In this document: piece after piece, positions 1 to 5,148 of the stretch
Numbering within the stretch: position 1 is the first letter of the stretch
Layout of the letters: every line of letters starts with the position of its first letter
Source of the DNA: Planctomycetaceae bacterium
Lineage (GTDB): Bacteria > Planctomycetota > Planctomycetia > Pirellulales > Pirellulaceae
Direction: 5' to 3'
Assembly (NCBI GenBank): GCA_024642765.1
Contig: JAHEAM010000179.1
Span: 1,353 to 7,534 of the forward strand
Length of the DNA stretch: 6,182 nucleotides
Notes under the pieces: generated by a model
What the model saw: the letters and a program-made list of their open reading frames with translations, nothing else
Database searches by the model: none
What the model was told of the DNA's origin: nothing
Made by a program: the position numbers and the translations under genes

Positions 1-1734
1 ACACAACATTTCTAAGACGTCTTTCTGAACGACATCCTGGCCAGTCGAGAAAAAGACCCCTGAATCAAATCGCGGCGAGGTCAACAACCGCTCGCTCGGA
101 TAGATCGTGCCACCTTGGGCGTTGACCGTTAGCATCGTACCTGTGTAACCGGATGACTTTAGGTGTTGTATCAAACGTTCCGCACTCGAATAAAACGTTT
201 CCCAATCATCCAACGTCTGGCCCGATCCGCGATCATAATACTTTTCGCCAGCGAAGTTTTCGGCAAACAGCGGCAACTCAAAAAATGCTAAATGGCTGCG
301 AGTGTCTCGCGTCGCCTGCGACGGCAAGGCAGATGCCAGACGCGAGGGGCCTTGCTCAACAACCACGTCACCCAACGTCATCGACTCGGTATTGCTGTTA
401 TTCGTAACGATCAAGAACGGCTGTCGCGTCGTTGCCCAAAATTGAAATTCGTGCGAATGAGACAATTCACTTTCCTCGATCAACCACGATCGCTCAGTCG
501 TAAACGCGAGGCCTGAGTTAAAACCAAAATTGGAAATGTGCCCACTCTCATTGGGCTGCAAGATACTAAATCCAGCGGAACCATTTGATTCAAGTTTGAC
601 GCGAACTCGATATGGACGCCCTGTCTCGGACACGTCTAAGGGAATCGCTTTCCAGTCGCCGGGCGCCAAAACAAGTTCTGATTTTGACGACGGCTTGGAA
701 GGCAGCAATGTCTTGAACGTCGATGGCAACATGCTCCAGGTGTCTGCTCCTGCCGCTTGGTCGAGCTCATTTGAGGGCTGGAGCGTCGAGACTAGCGTCC
801 ACGAATCGCGACTTGTGCTCGCGGGTTTCACATCTCCATCAATCACGACGAATTGAATCTTGCGACTAGCGCGATCCGATGACAGTTTGGCTTGATACCA
901 CGGCGATTCAAGCGTGATGTTGAGATCGTAAACGCCTTCCGTATTCGGAACGTTGAGAGCGATATCCGAAGTGTCAGCGTTTCCCCATTGGTCGAAAATC
1001 ACGTCCTGCCAAACATGATCCAAGATGACGGATGACTCGCGGGCCCTAGTAACCCGCACGTGCAAACGCATTTTTTGATTCGCCCCGAATGCAGTCAAGC
1101 GAGGGCGAATTTTCAGATTCCACGCTTCGCTGGGATCGAATAGTACGTGAGGACGATTGATATCAACGTCGAATGTATCTCCTGGTATTCGCGAAACGAC
1201 GAGTCGGTTTTGTTGGTCGTCCAACGGCTCATTCAATGGATCAACCTTCAGATCTTCCAATTGAGCTGTGTGAAAAAACGTTTGTAGGAGCGTCCCATCT
1301 TCGAAGACTTCGATCGAGATGTGGGAATTGGAATAGCCTTCGATGTCGAAATCGATCCCACCATAATTGTTGGGGGAGTTGCTCGCGATTGCCCATTCAT
1401 TGTCACCCGTTGAAATTACACCAGGTGCATCGGCTGCCAAACCCAACAGTCGTGGGTGTGAGATGGTCGCGTCTTTTGTTTTCAAGACAATGCGCCATGG
1501 CTTCTCAACACCGCCACCCCAAGTGACTCGAAGTCGCATCTTGTGTGTCGTTTTTGGGATCTCTGCTGCCCCCGTTTCAGTCCTAGTGCCAAATTCCAGC
1601 TTGCAAGCTCGGCTGACGCTGGAGAACGAAACAAATAAAAGCAGAACCATAGTCCACAGCATTGCCCACGCATTCGCGCTTGAGGCGCGGCGGTAACGTG
1701 AGTCACGATTCGGACTTCCTTGTCCGTCGAACAT
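1..1734 (-). CDS. Large secreted protein of unknown function, planctomycete type; C-terminus beyond left edge (partial)
   Basis: The minus-strand frame from the ATG at 1734 stays open for 578 codons to the left edge, with no stop. This ATG is the first in frame after an in-frame TAG near 1814; no good Shine-Dalgarno precedes it. Residues 1-22 are polar and Arg-rich, residues 23-41 are hydrophobic (AWAMLWTMVLLLFVSFSSV), and SRA at 41-43 suits signal peptidase I, so the protein is probably exported. The sequence around Cys44 does not match a lipobox. Residues 65-460 look beta-rich, with at least two probable beta-sandwich stretches (about 195-300 and 310-460). From about 480 the character changes to alternating strands and helices, with YYDRG (499-503), a Trp/Tyr-rich helix and NAQGGTIYPS (539-548). 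This resembles the start of a TIM-barrel, glycosidase-like domain that I loosely recall from large planctomycete proteins. The function is not established; a polysaccharide-related role is only a guess. Confidence 0.8.
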   Translation of the reverse strand, partial: MFDGQGSPNRDSRYRRASSANAWAMLWTMVLLLFVSFSSVSRACKLEFGTRTETGAAEIPKTTHKMRLRVTWGGGVEKPWRIVLKTKDATISHPRLLGLAADAPGVISTGDNEWAIASNSPNNYGGIDFDIEGYSNSHISIEVFEDGTLLQTFFHTAQLEDLKVDPLNEPLDDQQNRLVVSRIPGDTFDVDINRPHVLFDPSEAWNLKIRPRLTAFGANQKMRLHVRVTRARESSVILDHVWQDVIFDQWGNADTSDIALNVPNTEGVYDLNITLESPWYQAKLSSDRASRKIQFVVIDGDVKPASTSRDSWTLVSTLQPSNELDQAAGADTWSMLPSTFKTLLPSKPSSKSELVLAPGDWKAIPLDVSETGRPYRVRVKLESNGSAGFSILQPNESGHISNFGFNSGLAFTTERSWLIEESELSHSHEFQFWATTRQPFLIVTNNSNTESMTLGDVVVEQGPSRLASALPSQATRDTRSHLAFFELPLFAENFAGEKYYDRGSGQTLDDWETFYSSAERLIQHLKSSGYTGTMLTVNAQGGTIYPSERLLTSPRFDSGVFFSTGQDVVQKDVLEMLC

Positions 1735-2153
1735 GTGAAGACTTAAAAATGTTGTGTCAGGGACTGCTATTCGTTCGGCACTCGTTGCCAAACAGTTTCT
1801 TTTTTGTGCATGCTAACTAAACGTCTAACGTCTCATCCAACCCTGATTTAAGGGTCGAGCGGTCAATCCTGTCCGACATTAGAACTGGCAAAAAACGCGT
1901 TGGAGTGCCAGGCTTTCGAGTTACTAACCCAATTCCTAAGTTGGAACATCCACGAGGCCGTGTCATGCGATCCTTCACGTCCCACAGATCGCACACACGA
2001 GGCAGCCAGGAACATTACCAAGCCGCAACACTCAGAACCAGATCAAATCAGAGTCACCCAGCTCAGAAATGCCGGGTTTGCGTGTTCAGCCCCAACCTGT
2101 TGCCTACACTTCTCGATTTCGCTGCTAGCAAGAAACCTATTTAGACTCTGGCT
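1735..2153. other. Intergenic region, 419 bases, no convincing gene
   Basis: This gap lies between the stop of the sulfatase-like gene and the start of the secreted-protein gene, both on the minus strand. The longest plus-strand frames, near 1900-2199, have composition unlike a protein and run into the 3' end of the sulfatase-like gene, so I do not call them. On the minus strand a 49-codon frame (1966 to 1817) begins with ATG after AAGGA at a short spacing of 4 bases, but its product shows no recognisable domain. Weak inverted repeats are present: CTGGCA/TGCCAG at 1885-1890 and 1906-1911, and ACCCT/AGGGT at 1840-1844 and 1851-1855. Neither is followed by a T-run on the minus strand, so neither is called a terminator. 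The promoter and leader of the secreted-protein gene should lie here, but I could not place a -35/-10 pair with confidence. Confidence 0.6.
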
Positions 2154-3263
2154 TCAATTGGCTTCGTCGCTTGGTTCTGCTAAATCTAACAGCTGTTGAG
2201 GCACATCAGGGCATCGGTTGGCAACATCATTTTTTTCCCAACGATCGTCGGGTTTCGCATACAACTGCCGTTTGTCGTGATCTGCGATCAGTTTCCAGCG
2301 ATGCGTCCGTATAGCAACCTGTTCATTTTCATCATAGCAAATCAAGAATTCTCGTTCGTAGTCGGGCAAGAGGCTTGGCACTACCAGGGCTTGATTTAAA
2401 AACCAATGAGAAATCCAATCGATCCAGTGGTTTGCGTACACAAGTTGTTGACAGCGATATCCAACGGGCGTACCTGGAAATTGAATCAACAAAGGCACGT
2501 GCAGCGAGTCATCGAACAAGCAAGCGTCCCTATCACCGATCAAATTGTGTTCGCCAATGGGGTAAGCCCTGGGCGAAGTCAAACAAATCAGACATTGCAA
2601 ATTGTCATCTGCAACTTGCTCCACTTCGTCGAGAAACAGATCGATGCACTCATCGAGCACTCTCAGTTGGGCCCCATAAGCTTGTTGCCAGGCCAAAGCG
2701 GAATCTAGCGTCAACACGTCATCCATTCGTTCTTCTTCTAGCGTGACGCCTGTTGGAACAGGCGGATCGTCGTCGCCACGCAATTGTTCTCGATACTCAA
2801 GTGGGGCATCCCATTCTGAATAAAGCCCACGGCAATGCAAAACCAACAGGTCGCCGTCCGCAACTTTCATCGCTCGATCGAGAGCCACGCTAAAAAACTT
2901 AGCCAGGTTCGTTTCGATAAAGCTCGCTGCAGTCGTTAATGCCGTCTCATAGGCAACCACTTCGACTTCGTCAAAAAGCACTTCTGCCCACTGACCAACG
3001 CGTTCGCAGTCGGTCACAAGTCGCAACGTGCCTGGAATAACATCTTGGATTTCACTGAGTTGATCCCAATCCCAATGCACGGGATCGCTTGAAAATCGAC
3101 CGGCCAGCGCCGTCTCAAACAGCAACGCACGGCTTGCCATCCGATCGATTCCCGGCGTCGGCAGACTCGTGTTACCATAGGCACCCAAATAGCGAGCACC
3201 AACGCCATCAATCGAAATCACTATCGCTGATCTGCCGCAGGGCAAGAAATTTTCTTCGCTCAA
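2154..3263 (-). CDS. Sulfatase-superfamily protein lacking catalytic motifs (probable pseudo-sulfatase)
   Basis: The 369-residue product has sulfatase / alkaline-phosphatase-superfamily layout: an N-terminal strand IVISIDGVG (14-22), LGAYGN (26-31) and TPGIDRMA (36-43), then IGEH (236-239), HVPLLIQFPG (255-264), and a C-terminal IRTHRWKLI (318-326) followed by QLYAKPDD (333-340), as in arylsulfatases. The active site is missing. There is no C/S-x-P-S-R formylglycine motif after the N-terminal block, the usual Asp-Asp metal pair is D19-G20, and the usual S-D-H-G before GEH is S230-P231-R232-A233. At 369 residues it is shorter than typical sulfatases. No signal peptide is visible, so it is probably cytoplasmic, unlike most sulfatases. 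The start is a TTG with GAGAG seven bases upstream; no in-frame ATG precedes it after the nearest upstream TAG, and the next Met (42) lies inside the domain. It is divergent from pyrE. A binding or regulatory role is possible, but the function is unknown. Confidence 0.85.
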   Translation of the reverse strand: MSEENFLPCGRSAIVISIDGVGARYLGAYGNTSLPTPGIDRMASRALLFETALAGRFSSDPVHWDWDQLSEIQDVIPGTLRLVTDCERVGQWAEVLFDEVEVVAYETALTTAASFIETNLAKFFSVALDRAMKVADGDLLVLHCRGLYSEWDAPLEYREQLRGDDDPPVPTGVTLEEERMDDVLTLDSALAWQQAYGAQLRVLDECIDLFLDEVEQVADDNLQCLICLTSPRAYPIGEHNLIGDRDACLFDDSLHVPLLIQFPGTPVGYRCQQLVYANHWIDWISHWFLNQALVVPSLLPDYEREFLICYDENEQVAIRTHRWKLIADHDKRQLYAKPDDRWEKNDVANRCPDVPQQLLDLAEPSDEAN

Positions 3264-3270
3264 ATCGTCA

Positions 3271-3275
3271 CTCTC
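3271..3275 (-). promoter_or_regulatory. Ribosome-binding site deciding a TTG start
   Basis: GAGAG on the minus strand ends seven bases before the TTG at 3263. It supports TTG as the start of the sulfatase-like gene, because no in-frame ATG lies between the upstream TAG and the conserved N-terminal strand. Confidence 0.5.
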
Positions 3276-3294
3276 TAGGCTCGAAATGTTTGTC

Positions 3295-3300
3295 TAAAAT
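3295..3300 (+). promoter_or_regulatory. Possible -10 element for pyrE
   Basis: TAAAAT matches the bacterial -10 consensus at five of six positions and lies in the divergent intergenic region. No recognisable -35 box sits 16-18 bases upstream, so the call is weak. If it is real, transcription would begin near 3307. That would make the ATG at 3308 leaderless and favour a downstream start for pyrE. Confidence 0.25.
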
Positions 3301-3343
3301 CGACATAATGGACCATCGAATGTACCTTCCGATGGAAACCGAA

Positions 3344-3901
3344 ATGCCAAACGCTCAATATAACAACCATCGACTCAAAGAGTTGATACAGGAACACGCC
3401 CTCAAGTTCGGGGAATTCAAGCTCGCGTCAGGAAAAATGGCGAAATACTATTTGGACTGCCGGAACCTGACTCTGACAGGCGAGGGTGCCAACGAGATCG
3501 CACGGGGAATGATTGCCAAAATGGAAGCGATCGGCATGCCGAAATTGGTTGGCGGCATGGCAATTGGCGCCGACCCTATTACGGCCGCGATCGTGACCTG
3601 TGCGTTTCAACAAGGTCTTGATCTAAAAGGCTTTATGGTACGCAAGGAACCGAAAGCCCACGGCACCGGGAAAACAGTCGAAGGCCCAGTCACTCCCGGC
3701 GATTCTGCCGTAATTGTCGAAGATGTCATAACCACCGGCGGCAGCTCTATCCTGGCAATTGCACGCGCTCGCGATGCGGGACTCATCGTTGAACACTGCA
3801 TCACTATCGTTGATCGCCTCCAAGGAGGCACAGAAAAAATGCAAGCCATCGGCGTCCAACTTCATGCGTTAACCGACATCCACGAATTGGGCCTTGAGTA
3901 A
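3344..3901 (+). CDS. pyrE: Orotate phosphoribosyltransferase
   Basis: It transfers the phosphoribosyl group from PRPP to orotate, giving OMP and pyrophosphate, the fifth step of pyrimidine synthesis, in the cytoplasm. The 185-residue product has the expected order: helix RLKELIQEHAL (10-20), LASGK (27-31), YYLDCR (35-40), the flexible catalytic loop RKEPKAHG (100-107; R100, K101, K104 and H106 correspond to Arg99, Lys100, Lys103 and His105 of the Salmonella enzyme), and the PRPP-binding signature VIVEDVITTGGSS (123-135, acidic pair E126-D127). In-frame ATGs lie at 3308, 3320, 3332 and 3344. I chose 3344 because GGA sits seven bases upstream and the product then begins just before the conserved first helix; 3308 would add 12 residues. 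The frame also reads open back to 3089, but that part is antisense to the sulfatase-like gene and is not coding. nadC follows after 60 bases. Confidence 0.95.
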   Translation: MPNAQYNNHRLKELIQEHALKFGEFKLASGKMAKYYLDCRNLTLTGEGANEIARGMIAKMEAIGMPKLVGGMAIGADPITAAIVTCAFQQGLDLKGFMVRKEPKAHGTGKTVEGPVTPGDSAVIVEDVITTGGSSILAIARARDAGLIVEHCITIVDRLQGGTEKMQAIGVQLHALTDIHELGLE

Positions 3902-3961
3902 CTGTTGTAGAATCATTCAAAGCGGCCTATCTGACCCGAAAAAGAATTCCTTGGACACTAC

Positions 3962-4903
3962 ATGCCGATTTTGTCTTTAGACACTGAGACGCTTGCTGAT
4001 TTGGATCGCCTAATTGAATCGGCATTGCAGGAAGACTTACGCGAGGGAGTCGATTGCACGTCGCGATCCCTTTTTAAAAACATGGTGAACGGTTCGGCAT
4101 CGTTCATTGCTCGGGGCGCGGGAGTGATGTGCGGCATTGCTGTAATAAAACGCGTGCTTGCGAACGTTGCGAATGAACTGTCACTAGACATTTACGTACA
4201 GGATGGGGAACCGCTTAAGAAAGGGCAACGGCTTGCGAAAATATCGGGAGACGCTCGTGAGATTTTGCTCGTCGAGCGCACGTGTCTCAATTTTATCGGA
4301 CGACTCTGTGGCATCGCAACGTTAACCGCTAAGTTTGCAGAACTCATCGCTTGTACCTCCGCCAAACTTTACGACACGCGTAAAACAACTCCCGGCTGGC
4401 GGCGGCTTGAAAAGTACGCAGTCCGCTGCGGCGGGGGAGTCAATCATCGTATGGGATTGTTTGATGCGATCTTGATCAAAGACAATCATTTGGCAATGTT
4501 GGCGCAAGCCGAACCGCAAGACGATAACGTTGTTGCCCTGGCAATCGCCAATGCCCAAAACTGGGTAATCGAAAACGCAGCGGATCTGCCACATGGATTG
4601 AAGACTCCAATACAAATCGAAGTTGATCATTTAGAACAACTTAAAAACGCGCTACCGCTAAAGCCCGACATGATCTTGCTTGACAACATGAATGTTGAAG
4701 AACTCACTAAGGCCGTTGAATTGCGAAACCAATTGGCCCCAACTGTTGAACTAGAAGCCTCCGGCGGTATCAACCTTCAATCGATTGCTGCAATCGCCAA
4801 AACCGGAATAGACCGAATAAGCGTCGGAGCCTTGACTCACTCGGCCATTAATTTTGATATAGGTCTCGACTGGAATTTGGACGGAGTGCAATCCGCGAAC
4901 TAA
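3962..4903 (+). CDS. nadC: Nicotinate-nucleotide pyrophosphorylase (carboxylating); quinolinate phosphoribosyltransferase
   Basis: It converts quinolinate and PRPP to nicotinate mononucleotide, CO2 and pyrophosphate, the step linking de novo quinolinate synthesis to NAD. At 313 residues it is of slightly above usual family length and appears complete. The N-terminal domain (about 10-120) includes ALQEDL (21-26) and ERTCLNFIGRLCGIAT (105-120). The alpha/beta barrel follows with DTRKTTPGWRRLEKYAV (138-154), GGGVNHRMGLFD (157-168), IKDNH (172-176), IEVD (219-222), LLDNM (239-243), LEASGGI (264-270) and ISVGALTHS (286-294). The expected substrate-binding residues are all present: R106, R140, K141, H162, R163, K173, E220 and D241, close to the numbering in the Mycobacterium tuberculosis enzyme. 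The ATG has TTGGA at 3951-3955, six bases upstream. It lies 60 bases after pyrE on the same strand and before a terminator, so co-transcription is likely. Confidence 0.97.
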   Translation: MPILSLDTETLADLDRLIESALQEDLREGVDCTSRSLFKNMVNGSASFIARGAGVMCGIAVIKRVLANVANELSLDIYVQDGEPLKKGQRLAKISGDAREILLVERTCLNFIGRLCGIATLTAKFAELIACTSAKLYDTRKTTPGWRRLEKYAVRCGGGVNHRMGLFDAILIKDNHLAMLAQAEPQDDNVVALAIANAQNWVIENAADLPHGLKTPIQIEVDHLEQLKNALPLKPDMILLDNMNVEELTKAVELRNQLAPTVELEASGGINLQSIAAIAKTGIDRISVGALTHSAINFDIGLDWNLDGVQSAN

Positions 4904-4917
4904 CTTTACTTGGCTGG

Positions 4918-4941
4918 ATTCGTTACTGGGGAGCAACGAAT
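4918..4941. repeat. Short inverted repeat downstream of nadC
   Basis: ATTCGTT (4918-4924) and AACGAAT (4935-4941) form a perfect 7-bp stem with a 10-base loop, 14 bases after the nadC stop. It is followed only by TT and is AT-rich, so it is a weak candidate for a terminator on its own. It may act as an mRNA 3'-end structure ahead of the larger stem-loop. Confidence 0.35.
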
Positions 4942-4948
4942 TTGGCTT

Positions 4949-4999
4949 GCGGTAGGGTTGGGCTCGGACGCCTACAGGGGCCCTACCGCTCTTTCTTTC
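4949..4999 (+). terminator. Probable rho-independent terminator after nadC
   Basis: A perfect 9-bp inverted repeat, GCGGTAGGG (4949-4957) and CCCTACCGC (4981-4989), encloses a 23-base loop and is followed on the plus strand by TCTTTCTTTC. It starts 46 bases after the nadC stop. The loop holds a second CCTAC (4971-4975) that could pair with GTAGG (4952-4956), giving an alternative shorter hairpin. The T-tract lies only on the plus-strand side, so I assign it to pyrE-nadC rather than to the converging permease gene. The tract is interrupted by C residues, hence moderate confidence. Confidence 0.6.
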
Positions 5000-5148
5000 G
5001 GTGAAAAACAAGACTATTTAACCGCTAACCGTAATCCAAATTTGCGTGATTCACGGGCACGTCTTGAAAATGCCGCCGGCTAGTAGCTCAAAAACTACCG
5101 AAAACTTCTTCGCTTCCGGCCCAGACCGCAGTTCGATTCGGCTCAAGT
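4990..5148. other. Convergent intergenic region, remainder
   Basis: This stretch lies between the nadC terminator and the stop of the permease-regulator gene. I see no gene here. A frame running 5046-5483 on the plus strand is antisense to the regulator domain and is not called. No clear minus-strand terminator follows the TAA at 5149; the best hairpin has only four pairs (GTAG/CTAC around 5083-5098). The palindrome-like CGTGATTCACG lies at 5045-5055. Confidence 0.5.

Noticed and set aside
1173..1696. Overlapping plus-strand frames of about 110 codons and a 74-codon minus-strand frame inside the secreted-protein gene
   Set aside because: They are shadows of the 578-codon open frame that begins with a signal peptide at 1734.
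1..1757. Near-match inverted repeat: ACACAACATTTCTAAG at 1-16 and the reverse complement of 1742-1757 (15 of 16 bases)
   Set aside because: One copy is inside coding sequence, and by rough estimate a match of this quality is expected about once by chance in a window this size. There are no flanking signs of a mobile element.
1885..1911. CTGGCA/TGCCAG inverted repeat as a terminator for the sulfatase-like gene
   Set aside because: It is about 240 bases beyond that stop codon, has only six pairs, and its T-run lies in the loop rather than after the stem.
3089..3343. Extension of the pyrE frame upstream to an ATG at 3089
   Set aside because: Most of it is antisense to the N-terminal coding part of the sulfatase-like gene, and it adds residues with no resemblance to OPRT ahead of the usual first helix.
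1697..5055. Two copies of the 11-base palindrome-like CGTGANTCACG (1697-1707 and 5045-5055), considered as a regulator operator
   Set aside because: One lies inside the start of the secreted-protein coding region and the other downstream of the permease-regulator gene, so neither sits at a promoter. Two copies are too few to argue for a regulon.
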